DNA from: an uncultured Desulfovibrionaceae bacterium
GTDB taxonomy: Bacteria; Desulfobacterota; Desulfovibrionia; Desulfovibrionales; Desulfovibrionaceae
Reading direction: 5' to 3'
DNA length: 64,000 nt
Assembly (NCBI GenBank): GCA_949299515.1
Contig: CASGAP010000003.1
Coordinates: 62,001-126,000 of the forward strand
In this document: in pieces, positions 35,873 through 45,577 of the stretch
How positions within the stretch are numbered: the first letter of the stretch is position 1
Layout: every line of letters starts with the position of its first letter
The notes under the pieces: generated by a model
The model's input: the letters and a program-made list of their open reading frames with translations, nothing else
Told to the model about the DNA's origin: nothing
Database searches by the model: none
Program-made: the position numbers and the translations under genes

Positions 35873-36415
35873 ATGAAGTTATTGTTTTGTTCTATTTTCT
35901 TATTGCTGATGCCGTGCTATGTCCATGCGCAGGACTATGACAGTTTTGTATTAAAATATCAGAGCGTCCGGGCTGCAGAGAATCTTGTTTCTTTGGAGCT
36001 TGTTTTGGAACAGCCAAAGCAGCACAACATAGATGCGGCATTGAAAAACGGAGCAATTTTAAAGCTGGTTTTTGATATTGAAGTGCTGGAAAAAAAGTTT
36101 TTCCGCAATAAACTGGCAACAACGGCTTCATTGTCCTATTATTTGCGCTATGACCCTCTGACCAGGCAGTTTACCGCCATGCAGGAATTAAAAACCATAG
36201 CGCGCAACGCCGATGCGGATTTTTTGCTGAATTTGCTTCTTCAGCATATCAAAATAGAAATTCCCTGCAAACTAGAACAAAACGTAACGTATCTCGTGCA
36301 TACCAAAGTTGATTTGCTGCAGTCCAATGCCCGCTCCTGGTTGGGCACGGATATGCTGATAGGCCCGGATAAAATCATTCAGCCGGTTGAATTTGAGTAT
36401 GAATTCGGATTATAG
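35873..36415 (+). CDS. DUF4390 family exported protein
   Basis: 180 aa. Seen: signal peptide (about 1-19, cleavage after VHA), then a beta-rich body with VSLELVLEQPKQHNIDAAL, LKLVFDIEVLEKKFF and the C-terminal EYEFGL. The form fits DUF4390, whose members are often directly upstream of NtrY-like sensor kinases, as here (9-base gap). Unknown function, probably periplasmic and perhaps a partner of the kinase's sensor part. A longer upstream start at 35804 is less likely because the signal peptide begins at 35873. Confidence 0.78.
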   Translation: MKLLFCSIFLLLMPCYVHAQDYDSFVLKYQSVRAAENLVSLELVLEQPKQHNIDAALKNGAILKLVFDIEVLEKKFFRNKLATTASLSYYLRYDPLTRQFTAMQELKTIARNADADFLLNLLLQHIKIEIPCKLEQNVTYLVHTKVDLLQSNARSWLGTDMLIGPDKIIQPVEFEYEFGL

Positions 36416-36424
36416 GAGCTGCAG

Positions 36425-38761
36425 GTGTTTGGTCTGAATAATCCGTCGCAGGAAGAAAATAGAACAAGTTCCGACAATGAGTTTGTGGAAAAAGTTTCTC
36501 TCTCGGAAGAAGTTAATTCCAGATTGGGAAAACACAAGCGGCTGTTGGAACTTTTTTTTATTGTTGCCATTTCCCTTTTTGTTTTTTTGGTAACCTGGGG
36601 GCAGCTTAATACGTTCGGTGCCGATTCCTGGGTATTTTTTGCGCTGGTCAATATTAATGCCATACTTATGCTAATCGTGCTTTTTTTGGTGGCGCGGAAT
36701 GTTATAAAGCTTATTTTGGAACGGAAGCGCAAAGTTTTTGGGGCCAGGCTGCGGACACGTTTGGTTCTTTCCTTTATTTCTGTGACGTTTTTGCCGATTT
36801 TGCTGATGTTTTTGGCTACCAATAAAATCTTGACAACCAGCGTGAATTATTGGTTTACGTCACAGGTGGAAAATTCCATGCAGGCCGCGCTGGACGTGGG
36901 ACAAAGTTTCTACAATACTGCCGTTCTGCGGCTTAGGGCCAATGCCGAATCCCTGAGCGAAAAGCTTTCCGCACTGCCCGAAGAACAGTGGCATGAGGCC
37001 GTAACACAGAATAAAACAGAAAATAATCTTATTCTGCTGGGTATTGCGTATTTTAAAAACTCTTCGGAAAAGTATATTTCCTACAAAGACGGATTGTGGT
37101 TTATTAATCCGGATTTTAATGCCGTGTGGAAATTGGCCCTGCCTTCCATAAATTTCGCCAATGCGGTAAAAAACGGCGTGGAACCGCTTTTGTGGGGTGA
37201 TGAAAACGGGGATTATGTCATTACTGCCGTGCCTGTGCGCTCTAGCCAGGGATATTTTATTGTCAGCGCAGAAAGTATCGGCAGAGGGGTTATTAAACAG
37301 CTTGGAAAAATTTCTGCCGGTTTTGAAGAATATGAAGCGCTGAAAAATCTGAAACAGCCGCTTAAATTTTCATTTTCTTTGATTTTGGGACTTCTCAGCC
37401 TGATTGTGCTTTTTGCCTCGGTTTGGCTTGCTTTCAGGCTTTCGCGTGAAATTGTGCAGCCTATTTTGGCGCTGTCCAAAGGTACAAAGCAGATTGCCGA
37501 AGGCGATTGGACTATTCAGGTGGAAGACAGCGGCAAGGACGAGCTCGGCAAATTGGTGGATTCGTTCAATGCCATGGCAAAAGAAGTATATTTCAATCAG
37601 GAAAAGCTGAAAATGCTCAATGAGCTGATTGAAAATAAAAACCAAAGCCTTATTGAACGAAATCAGTATATTGAAGCTATCTTGGAACATATTACCACTG
37701 GCGTTATCACACTGAACGAGCATGGTACGCTGATAACCATCAATAAAGCCGCCTGCGATATTTTTCAGATTAGGCCGGAAAGTTATTTGGGGCTGTCCGT
37801 GCGTGCGGTTTTGGGCGGAAATTATGCCGATGTTATCGATGAAATGTACGCCGGTATTCAAAAAAATCCCCAAAAAACATGGGTAAAAGAAATAGAAATT
37901 ATCCGTAAGGGACAGTATCTTAAAATTTTGGTGCAGGCTGTGCCGCTGCTGTCTTTTATGAAGGAAGCGGAATCTAATATCGGCAATTCCGGGTATGTTA
38001 TTTATGACGATATGGCGTCACTGCACGGCAGTTTGGTGGTTGTGCTTGAGGATATAACCGAACTTTCGCAGGAGCAGCGCCTTGCGGCCTGGAAAGAAGT
38101 GGCAAAGCGCATTGCCCATGAAATAAAAAATCCGCTGACGCCCATAAAGCTTTCTGTCGAGCGTATCGAGAGGAAATTCGGCGGCGGCATTCAGGACCCT
38201 GTGTTTAAGCAGTGTACTTCGCTTATTATCAAAGAAGTTAACAGAATACAGAATATGGTTTCGGATTTTTCCGGATTTGCCGTTATGCCTGCCGTGGATT
38301 TGAAAAAAGAACCCCTGCTGCCGCTCTTGCAGGATTTGCTTGAGGTTTTTAAAGTCAGCCATTCCAAAATCAATTGGTATCTTAATGCTGTCGGAGACAT
38401 TCCCGACGTGATGCTGGATAAAAAATCCATGCACAGGGCTATATACAATATTTTATGCAATGCCGCCGATGCCATAGCGGCAAAAAACTGTGCAGAGTAT
38501 CAGGGGGAAGTTTGGATAGAGGTGTATACAACCTGCTCTTTGTCCGAGCAGTTTGTTGCTTTGGATATTGCGGATAACGGAAAAGGCTTGGATGATGAAG
38601 AAACCGCCCGTCTGTTTGAGCCGTATTTTTCCAAAAAACCTACAGGAACGGGGCTTGGGCTTGCCATTGTGCATTCTGTTGTCACCGATCACCGCGGAAC
38701 AATAGTCGCAACCCGGAAAAACGGCAAAACAGTAATTGAAATACGGCTGCCGTCGGCTTAA
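36425..38761 (+). CDS. NtrY-like sensor histidine kinase
   Basis: 778 aa, GTG start with an AGGAG site. Seen: three or four N-terminal membrane helices (two in the first 100 residues, one around 119-140, one around 320-340), a periplasmic region between them, HAMP (about 350-400), PAS (about 415-530), a phospho-acceptor helix with RIAHEIKNPLTPIKLSVERI (about 562-581) and the ATPase domain with DNGKGLDDEE, FSKKPTGTGLGLAIVHSVV. The layout is that of NtrY, which senses nitrogen or redox state. Usually an NtrX regulator follows; here it is an ABC ATPase, so the response partner lies elsewhere. Confidence 0.92.
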   Translation: MFGLNNPSQEENRTSSDNEFVEKVSLSEEVNSRLGKHKRLLELFFIVAISLFVFLVTWGQLNTFGADSWVFFALVNINAILMLIVLFLVARNVIKLILERKRKVFGARLRTRLVLSFISVTFLPILLMFLATNKILTTSVNYWFTSQVENSMQAALDVGQSFYNTAVLRLRANAESLSEKLSALPEEQWHEAVTQNKTENNLILLGIAYFKNSSEKYISYKDGLWFINPDFNAVWKLALPSINFANAVKNGVEPLLWGDENGDYVITAVPVRSSQGYFIVSAESIGRGVIKQLGKISAGFEEYEALKNLKQPLKFSFSLILGLLSLIVLFASVWLAFRLSREIVQPILALSKGTKQIAEGDWTIQVEDSGKDELGKLVDSFNAMAKEVYFNQEKLKMLNELIENKNQSLIERNQYIEAILEHITTGVITLNEHGTLITINKAACDIFQIRPESYLGLSVRAVLGGNYADVIDEMYAGIQKNPQKTWVKEIEIIRKGQYLKILVQAVPLLSFMKEAESNIGNSGYVIYDDMASLHGSLVVVLEDITELSQEQRLAAWKEVAKRIAHEIKNPLTPIKLSVERIERKFGGGIQDPVFKQCTSLIIKEVNRIQNMVSDFSGFAVMPAVDLKKEPLLPLLQDLLEVFKVSHSKINWYLNAVGDIPDVMLDKKSMHRAIYNILCNAADAIAAKNCAEYQGEVWIEVYTTCSLSEQFVALDIADNGKGLDDEETARLFEPYFSKKPTGTGLGLAIVHSVVTDHRGTIVATRKNGKTVIEIRLPSA

Positions 38762-38769
38762 GGATTGTT

Positions 38770-39714
38770 ATGAATACGTTGTATACGGTAAAAAATTTAT
38801 CTGTAGCGTTTTCGGGAAATTATGTCGTGCAGAATGTCAGCTTTTCTTTGCAGAAAGGAAAAGTTTTTTGTTTGGTGGGCGAGTCCGGAAGCGGCAAAAG
38901 CATGACCGCACTTTCTTTGCTCAGGCTTTTGCCCGAACAGGCCGTGTGTTCTGCGGATATTTTTGATTTTTGCGGCAAAAATATTCTTGCGGCTGAGGAA
39001 AAAGAATTGTATTCCATACGCGGCAAAGAAATTTCCATGATATTTCAGGAGCCCATGACAAGCCTCAATCCTGTGTTCAGAGTCAGTTATCAGATTATGG
39101 AAGTGCTGCGCTTTCATTTGAAACTGTCTAAAAAAGAAGCCAGGGAAAAATGTTTGGATTTGTGCAAAAAAGTCGGAATACCGCTTGAAAAAATTGATGA
39201 GTATCCCCACAGGCTTTCCGGCGGTATGCGTCAGCGTATTATGATTGCCATGGCGTTGGCTTGTTCCCCTAACCTTTTGATTGCCGATGAGCCGACAACG
39301 GCGCTTGACGTGACCATACAGGGACAGATTTTGCAGCTTTTGAAAAAATGCGTGCAGGACAACGATATGGCCATGCTTTTTATTACGCATGATTTGGGAA
39401 TAGTGAGCGAGCTTGCCGATACGGTGGGAGTAATGTATGCTGGTGAACTTGTGGAAACAGCTCCTGCCGCAGAGTTTTTTGCCAGTCCGAAACACCCTTA
39501 TTCACAGGCGCTTATCGGTTGTCTGCCGAAATTTGAAGGCAATCCGAAGCGGTTGAACGCCATTGCCGGCACTGTTCCGAAACCGGGGCCCAAAAGAACA
39601 GGCTGTGCTTTCATGGACAGGTGCGGTTATGCGGATAAGGGCTGCGCCGCAAAACAGAAGCTTGCGGCTGTCAGCTCATCGCATTTTGTTGCGTGCAGTA
39701 AATTTTATCAATGA
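38770..39714 (+). CDS. Oligopeptide/dipeptide ABC transporter ATP-binding protein (OppD/DppD type)
   Basis: 314 aa. Seen: Walker A GESGSGKS (about 39-46), Q-loop in MIFQEPMTSLNP, signature LSGGMRQRIMIAMAL, Walker B LLIADEPTTALDVT, then the oligo_HPY C-terminal region with Cys residues (CAFMDRCGYADKGCAA) typical of OppD and DppD. Such ATPases normally work with OppF, two permeases and a binding protein; none is in the window. It starts 8 bases after the NtrY-like kinase stop, so it is probably co-transcribed with it. Substrate unknown. Confidence 0.9.
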   Translation: MNTLYTVKNLSVAFSGNYVVQNVSFSLQKGKVFCLVGESGSGKSMTALSLLRLLPEQAVCSADIFDFCGKNILAAEEKELYSIRGKEISMIFQEPMTSLNPVFRVSYQIMEVLRFHLKLSKKEAREKCLDLCKKVGIPLEKIDEYPHRLSGGMRQRIMIAMALACSPNLLIADEPTTALDVTIQGQILQLLKKCVQDNDMAMLFITHDLGIVSELADTVGVMYAGELVETAPAAEFFASPKHPYSQALIGCLPKFEGNPKRLNAIAGTVPKPGPKRTGCAFMDRCGYADKGCAAKQKLAAVSSSHFVACSKFYQ

Positions 39715-39778
39715 TTTTCAGCAGATTGTTCTATGGGGAATTATGCTGTCTGCAAATTCCGGTATACGGGCGGTTAAT

Positions 39779-41728
39779 TTATTTTTGCGTTTTTTCTGCG
39801 GCAATTGCTTTCATTATTTCTTGGTAAGGTTTTTGGTATACAAAACTTCCTTCAACACTCGGATGGTCATCGTCATAATAATATGAAATGCCGTCTTTGA
39901 CGACAAGGTATCGGCCTTTGTCTTTGTCAAGAAAACAGGATGCTGCGTCTATAAAGCGAATGTCTGGAAATTCCTGCTGCAGGGCGTGCAGAATATCCAT
40001 AACAGCTTTTGTTCTTTCTTGGTATTCTTCAATGCTTTCGCCGAGGACTGCATTGATTTTGTTTTCGTCGTATTCGTAAAATTTTTGAAGTAAACTGGCT
40101 TTTTGCGGAACAAAAGCTTTTGGCTCGGGCAGAGGCTTTTGAATCCAAATGTGTTTGACACCGTTTTTCTTGGCTTCTTCAATACTGTCTTTTAATCCCT
40201 GATATAAGGCCTGTTCGGGGCTCAGGCTTTTGTCTTTCAGATAGACAAGCGGAGATTCGGGGCTGAATTTATTGTAATGAATGTCTTTTCCTGTTAATTT
40301 TTCGGTTAGTCTGTAGATAATAATAAGTGTATTTACACTATGCTCTTTATAGATTTTACTTAAATTGTCCCATTCTTGTTTGCTCGCATTGATGGCTTTT
40401 TGGTCTTTGTTTTTATTGATGCAGTTTTTTATTATTTGGTTGTTAAATTGACCGTACAGATTATTTTGTACTGCCAATTTTTCTAAAAGAGAAGACATAC
40501 ACCGAGCATGGCTGTCGCCTATTATGACAAAATCCAAATGGTTGTTTTTTTGTGAGGAGTTGAATTCTTTTTGGGTTTCAGGTACCGTGTATGCAAACGT
40601 TACGCTTATATCGGTGTGTCTGAATGCCGTGCCGAGGTAAAGAACTTCGCCTATGCATATGACTGCCGTGCTCCAGATTACTTTTCTGTTTTTGAAAAAC
40701 GGTCTGTAACGGAAAGGGTTTTCGACAAATTTCCAGGAGAGAGCGGCTATAAAGACTGCAAGAAGGCTGAGCATGAAGCCTTCGGCGACGTTTATTGTTT
40801 TGTAAAACGGAAACGTTTGGTAAAAAACAAAAATAGGCCAGTGCCATAAATACAGGGAATAGGAAATAAGACCGATAAAAAGCAGCGGTCTGTTATAGGT
40901 GACGGTATGCAGAATTGAGCGTTCTGCATTGGTTCCGCCCGCAATGTACAGGCAGGCGCCAAGGCAGGGAGGCAGTGCCCATGCTCCGGGAAAAGGCATT
41001 GAACTGTCGTATAAACATACAGGCAGGATTATAAGAAGCAGGCCGCAAAGCGTGCAGCAGAATTTGCCGCGCTGGGTTTTCGGGGTCCACGCGGTATAGG
41101 CAAGAACACTTCCGAGCAGCAGTTCCCATGCTCTTGTAGGCAGCATATAAAACGCAAATTTTTGATTGTAATGTACGAAATACAGGCTGGCGGCAAAACT
41201 TATGCCCAGCAAGATCCATAAAACCGTTAGTGTTTTTGCTCTGTATTTTTTATAAAGAAATACAAGCAAAGCGGGGATAATAAAATAAAACTGTTCTTCA
41301 ACGCCGAGGGACCATGTGTGCAAAAGGGGCATTGTTTCTGCGGCTTGGTCAAAATAGTCCGTATTGAAATAAAAATGGATATTGGCAAATCCCACAATTG
41401 CCCGCTTTACGGAACGCTGGAGCGGCAGCAGTTCCATGTGACTGGTAAAAATGTAGTATACCGCAATCACTGTTAAAATCATAACGGTTAAAGCCGGCAG
41501 AATTCTGCGTATGCGGTTTTCGTAAAATTCCAGAAAACTGAACGAGCGGTTTTCTGTTTTGCGTTTGATGATGCCTGTGATCAGGTATCCGGAAATAACA
41601 AAGAAAATGCTGACGCCGATAAAGCCTCCGCCGAAAAACGGAATGTGGGCGTGGTAAAACACAACGGAAAGCACGGCAAGGGCGCGCAGTACGTCAATAT
41701 CGGGACGGTATTCTTTTTTATTTTTCAT
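39779..41728 (-). CDS. Acyltransferase 3 with C-terminal SGNH domain (OafA type), copy B
   Basis: 649 aa. Seen: an N-terminal acyltransferase-3 domain with about ten membrane helices (1-350), starting DIDVLRALAVLSVVFYHA with the conserved His, and a C-terminal SGNH-hydrolase-like domain with GDSHAR (nucleophile Ser) and the distant YYDDDHPS (Asp-xx-His). Such fused enzymes O-acetylate lipopolysaccharide, capsule or peptidoglycan sugars outside the membrane. Very similar in order and sequence to the next gene upstream, from which it is separated by only 8 bases. Acceptor sugar unknown. Confidence 0.9.
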   Translation of the reverse strand: MKNKKEYRPDIDVLRALAVLSVVFYHAHIPFFGGGFIGVSIFFVISGYLITGIIKRKTENRSFSFLEFYENRIRRILPALTVMILTVIAVYYIFTSHMELLPLQRSVKRAIVGFANIHFYFNTDYFDQAAETMPLLHTWSLGVEEQFYFIIPALLVFLYKKYRAKTLTVLWILLGISFAASLYFVHYNQKFAFYMLPTRAWELLLGSVLAYTAWTPKTQRGKFCCTLCGLLLIILPVCLYDSSMPFPGAWALPPCLGACLYIAGGTNAERSILHTVTYNRPLLFIGLISYSLYLWHWPIFVFYQTFPFYKTINVAEGFMLSLLAVFIAALSWKFVENPFRYRPFFKNRKVIWSTAVICIGEVLYLGTAFRHTDISVTFAYTVPETQKEFNSSQKNNHLDFVIIGDSHARCMSSLLEKLAVQNNLYGQFNNQIIKNCINKNKDQKAINASKQEWDNLSKIYKEHSVNTLIIIYRLTEKLTGKDIHYNKFSPESPLVYLKDKSLSPEQALYQGLKDSIEEAKKNGVKHIWIQKPLPEPKAFVPQKASLLQKFYEYDENKINAVLGESIEEYQERTKAVMDILHALQQEFPDIRFIDAASCFLDKDKGRYLVVKDGISYYYDDDHPSVEGSFVYQKPYQEIMKAIAAEKTQK

Positions 41729-41736
41729 GTCGGTTT

Positions 41737-43668
41737 TTATTTAAAAATCTTTTTAAAAATTTCGTCATAAGCAGGCATGGTATACAGAGCCCCTTCTTTA
41801 GAAAGGTGATCGTCATCGTAATAAAAGGCGTCTTTGCCGTTTATAACTTTATATACCTGCTGTTTTTCGTCAAGCAGCAGCGGTTTGAGATCAACCCAGT
41901 AAATTTGAGGATATTCTTTTTTAATGCGTTCCAAAACAGACAGGCATTCTGCCAAACGGGTTTTATAATGTTCCGTGCTTTCGCCTAAATGGAGATTTAT
42001 TTCGTCTTCGTTATAGCCCAAAAAAGTATGCAGTTTGCCTGCACCTGCAGGAACGGAGCTTTTTGCTTCAGGCACCGGAACTTGGATAATGATGTTTTTT
42101 ACTCCCAAGGCATAGGCTTCGTCAATGCTGTCCTTCAGGGATCGGTAGAGTGCTTCGGTGCGCGGAAGATCGGGATTGTCGATGTATTTCAGATTTCTGA
42201 TTTGCGAGGGCCGTCTTACCATATCGCTTCCGAACAGATACAGATTGTAGCGGTAAGCGAAAATTAATGTATTGATTTTATGCCGTTTTAAAAAGTTTGT
42301 AAATTTTTTCCATTCCTCTTTTCTGCCGTTGATTGTCTGAGTGCTTTCGCCTTCTTTATATACGTTTCTCAGAAGCGTTCCTTCGTGTTTGCCGCTGAGG
42401 CCGTATTTCCCGCACAAAACATTGATTGCCGTGCTGGCTGAAGCAGAATGACTGTCACCTATGAGTACGACATCAAGGACGTTGTCTTCACGGGGGGTGC
42501 CGAATTGGGCTACCTGATATTTCGTGCCGGTGTATTCTGACTCCGGAGCAAAGGGATAGTTGAAGTGGTCTGCGAGTCCTATGCTTGCGGCAATAAGTAC
42601 GACTGTGCCAGTCCACAGGCGTTTGCGGTTTTTAAAGAACGGATTTTGGCGCACGGGTTTTTCGACAAATCGCCAGGAAAGAACGGCAACGGCAAAAGCC
42701 AGCAAGCTTAAGCCCAACCCGGCAAACGGGCTGATTTCTTTGTAGTTCGGGAAGGTTGAATAAAAAACAAAAATAGGCCAGTGCCAAAGATAAAAAGAGT
42801 AGGAAACAACCCCGATAAAAACAAATACTTTGTTTTTTGTCAGCCAATCCAGAATGGTTTCGTTGATTTTTGTGCCGCCGGCAATATACAGGCACGCGCC
42901 TAAACACGGAGGAAAAGCCCAAAAGCCTGGAAAAGTTTCTTTTCCGTATCCGATAATGGACGCAAACATCAGCAGCAGGCCGAGCAAAGAACAAAGAATT
43001 TTTCCCTGTTGGGTTTTGGGAGTCCATGCCGTGTATGCCAGCAGGCTTCCCATAAGCAGTTCCCATGCTCTTGTAGGCAGCATATAAAAAGTGAATTTTT
43101 GACTGTATTGGATAACAATAAGCGAAGAAACAAAGCTTAAAAGAAACACTGCAAACAAAAAGCAGAGTGTTTTTACGGAGGTTGTTTTTTTATGAAGCAG
43201 AAAAAGCAGGGCCGGAATAATGAAATAAAATTGTTCTTCAACCCCCAGTGACCAGGTATGGAGAAGATGCATGGTATCGGCGGCGGGGTCGAAATAGTTG
43301 GTATTTAAATAAAAGAAAATATTCGGAATTGCCAGCAGGCAGCGTTTTACCGAACTTTGGATCTGCCGAACTTCTCCTTTGTCGACGCTGGTTAAAATAA
43401 CCAACACGGACATAATGAACATCATCACCAAAAGAGCCGGCAAAATTCTGCGTATGCGGTTTTCATAAAATTCCAGAAAGCTGAACGTGCTGTTTTCCAG
43501 TCTGCGTTTTATGATACCGGTTATAAGGTATCCGGAGATAACAAAAAATATGCTGACTCCGACATATCCGCCATTAAAAAACGGGATATTGGCATGATAA
43601 AAAACTACGGCTAAAATAGCTATGGCGCGAAGGACATCTATGTCCGGTCTGTACTCTTTTGCTTGCAT
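41737..43668 (-). CDS. Acyltransferase 3 with C-terminal SGNH domain (OafA type), copy A
   Basis: 643 aa. Same layout as its neighbour: acyltransferase-3 membrane domain (DIDVLRAIAILAVVFYHANI at the start), then SGNH domain with GDSHSASAS and FYYDDDHLS. First gene of the pair. Conservation between the two is clear in the membrane part and around the SGNH motifs, but the outer domains differ more. A tandem duplication with possible change in acceptor or acyl group is likely. No polysaccharide or lipopolysaccharide genes adjoin. Terminal residues (KIFK) fall near the partner start. Confidence 0.9.
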   Translation of the reverse strand: MQAKEYRPDIDVLRAIAILAVVFYHANIPFFNGGYVGVSIFFVISGYLITGIIKRRLENSTFSFLEFYENRIRRILPALLVMMFIMSVLVILTSVDKGEVRQIQSSVKRCLLAIPNIFFYLNTNYFDPAADTMHLLHTWSLGVEEQFYFIIPALLFLLHKKTTSVKTLCFLFAVFLLSFVSSLIVIQYSQKFTFYMLPTRAWELLMGSLLAYTAWTPKTQQGKILCSLLGLLLMFASIIGYGKETFPGFWAFPPCLGACLYIAGGTKINETILDWLTKNKVFVFIGVVSYSFYLWHWPIFVFYSTFPNYKEISPFAGLGLSLLAFAVAVLSWRFVEKPVRQNPFFKNRKRLWTGTVVLIAASIGLADHFNYPFAPESEYTGTKYQVAQFGTPREDNVLDVVLIGDSHSASASTAINVLCGKYGLSGKHEGTLLRNVYKEGESTQTINGRKEEWKKFTNFLKRHKINTLIFAYRYNLYLFGSDMVRRPSQIRNLKYIDNPDLPRTEALYRSLKDSIDEAYALGVKNIIIQVPVPEAKSSVPAGAGKLHTFLGYNEDEINLHLGESTEHYKTRLAECLSVLERIKKEYPQIYWVDLKPLLLDEKQQVYKVINGKDAFYYDDDHLSKEGALYTMPAYDEIFKKIFK

Positions 43669-43788
43669 GGTTTACTCTTAAAATTTAAATACTAATTAGT
43701 TTATCCTTAATTTCGGAAAAAGTACAGCAATAAAGGATAAGTAAAAAAAACTGTTAAATCAATCGGTTGTTTTATTTTTTGCAAAACA

Positions 43789-43811
43789 AAAAGCCCTCTG
43801 GGAGGGCTTTT
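43789..43811 (-). terminator. Terminator of the proS operon
   Basis: Arms AAAAGCCCTC / GAGGGCTTTT (43789-43798 and 43802-43811) with a 3-base loop, 22 bases behind the proS stop. Confidence 0.75.
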
Positions 43812-43832
43812 CTTTGTATTTTGGGAAGCTGG

Positions 43833-45566
43833 TTATTTCCATGCATCAAGCATTTGCCGGTACAGGGCGTCAAATTCTTCTTTGCAGTTGTCCGCGTTGA
43901 TGGAAGATTTTTCGCCGAGCTTGCGGATTTTGCTTTCCACAATGCCTTTGTCCAAGCCTTTGCCGCCGACAATAAGCTGCAGGGGAATGCCGATGAGGTC
44001 GGCGTCTTTGAATTTTACGCCGGGGCGTTCTTCTCTGTCGTCGTACAGCACGTCAATATTTTTGCTTTTTATGTATTCGTAGAGTTCTTCGCATTTTGCG
44101 TTGACGGCGTCGCTTTTGGGGTCAAGGTTGATGATGATGACTTCGTAAGGGGCAAGCGGCGGCGGGAACATGATGCCGTTTTCGTCGTTGTTCTGTTCGA
44201 TGCAGGCGGCAATGACGCGGGAAACGCCGATGCCGTAACAGCCCATGATTATAGTGTTTTCCTTGCCGTTTTCGTCAAGGTATACGGCGTGCATGGCTTC
44301 GCTGTATTTGGTGCCGAGTTTGAAAATATGGCCAACTTCTATGCCTTTTTTCAGTTCGAGCGGTTTGCCGCAGTGCGGGCATACGTCGTCTTCTTCGGCG
44401 TTTCTGATGTCGGCAAAGCGGGTAATTTTACAGTCGCGGGAAAAAGAAAGGTGGCGTACGTGGGTATCGCCTTTGTTGGCGCCGGCAATCCAGCCGTTTG
44501 CTGTCTGCAGTTCATGGTCGGCAATGATTGTTTCCACGCCGGCAAGAGAGTGCGGGCCAGCAAATCCTACGGGCGCATTGGTAAGTTTCTGCACCTGCTC
44601 GGGAGTTGCAAATTCCAGTTCGTCGCAGTCAAGCAGGTTTTTGAGTTTGATAAGGTTCAGCTCCCTGTCGCCGCGCAGAAGAGCGGCAACGGCTTTGCCG
44701 TCAGCCATGAACAGCAGGGTTTTTAGAATATGTTTCGGGGTTACGCCCAAAAATTCCGCAACTTCTTCAACGGTATGTTTGTTTGGGGTAGCCACTTCTT
44801 CCATGGCGGGGCAGGGCGTGCCGTCGGTTTCTTCCGGCGGAAGAATGGGGCAGCGTTCCACGTTGGCGGCAAAGGTGCAGTTCGGCCAGTCGGTGCAGGC
44901 GGCTATGGTGTCTTCGCCGGTTTCCGCAAGTACCATGAACTCATGGGAGAAATTGCCACCGATGGCTCCGGAATCGGCTTCCACGGGGCGGAAATTGAGC
45001 GCCATGTTGGCAAAAATTTTGTTGTATGCCTCAAACATGGCTTTATAGCTTTTTTCTGCGCCTTCGTTGTCGCAGTCAAAGGAATAGCCGTCTTTCATCA
45101 GAAATTCGCGGCCGCGCATAAGCCCGAAGCGCGGACGGATTTCGTCGCGGAATTTGGTTTGGATTTGATACAGGTTTACGGGAAGCTGACGGTAGGAACG
45201 GATTTCGCCGCGCAGAAGATCGGTAATGACTTCTTCATGGGTGGGGCCAAGGCAGTAGTCGCGTTCGTGTCTGTCTTTGAAGCGCAGCAGTTCTTTGCCG
45301 TATTTCTGCCATCTTCCTGATTCCTGCCACAGGTCTGCAGGCTGTACGGTGGGCATTAAAATTTCCTGCGCGCCTGCAGCGTTCATTTCCTGCCGCACGA
45401 TGTTTGCGGCTTTGTTCAATGCTCTCAGCCCGAAAGGAAGCCAAGAGTAAATGCCTGATGTCAATTTACGAATCATCCCGGCCCTGAGCAGAAGTTTGTG
45501 GCTGATAACTTCAGCCTCGCTCGGTGCTTCTTTGAGGGTGGGGATATAGGAAGAACTCCAACGCAT
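43833..45566 (-). CDS. proS: Prolyl-tRNA synthetase, bacterial type
   Basis: 577 aa class II synthetase. Seen: motif 2 region from [19 protein letters not shown] to [13 protein letters not shown], an inserted editing domain of YbaK type (about 225-385, [20 protein letters not shown]), motif 3 with [14 protein letters not shown] and the C-terminal anticodon domain. The editing insert clears mischarged alanine. Length is typical for the long bacterial form. 11 bases behind ispG; rarD-ispG-proS appear to be one transcript ending at 43811. Confidence 0.95.
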   Translation of the reverse strand: MRWSSSYIPTLKEAPSEAEVISHKLLLRAGMIRKLTSGIYSWLPFGLRALNKAANIVRQEMNAAGAQEILMPTVQPADLWQESGRWQKYGKELLRFKDRHERDYCLGPTHEEVITDLLRGEIRSYRQLPVNLYQIQTKFRDEIRPRFGLMRGREFLMKDGYSFDCDNEGAEKSYKAMFEAYNKIFANMALNFRPVEADSGAIGGNFSHEFMVLAETGEDTIAACTDWPNCTFAANVERCPILPPEETDGTPCPAMEEVATPNKHTVEEVAEFLGVTPKHILKTLLFMADGKAVAALLRGDRELNLIKLKNLLDCDELEFATPEQVQKLTNAPVGFAGPHSLAGVETIIADHELQTANGWIAGANKGDTHVRHLSFSRDCKITRFADIRNAEEDDVCPHCGKPLELKKGIEVGHIFKLGTKYSEAMHAVYLDENGKENTIIMGCYGIGVSRVIAACIEQNNDENGIMFPPPLAPYEVIIINLDPKSDAVNAKCEELYEYIKSKNIDVLYDDREERPGVKFKDADLIGIPLQLIVGGKGLDKGIVESKIRKLGEKSSINADNCKEEFDALYRQMLDAWK

Positions 45567-45577
45567 ATAATCCTCGT

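Noticed and set aside
43767..44726. 319-codon open frame on the plus strand
   Set aside because: Shadow of proS on the opposite strand, rich in Phe and Val, no motif.
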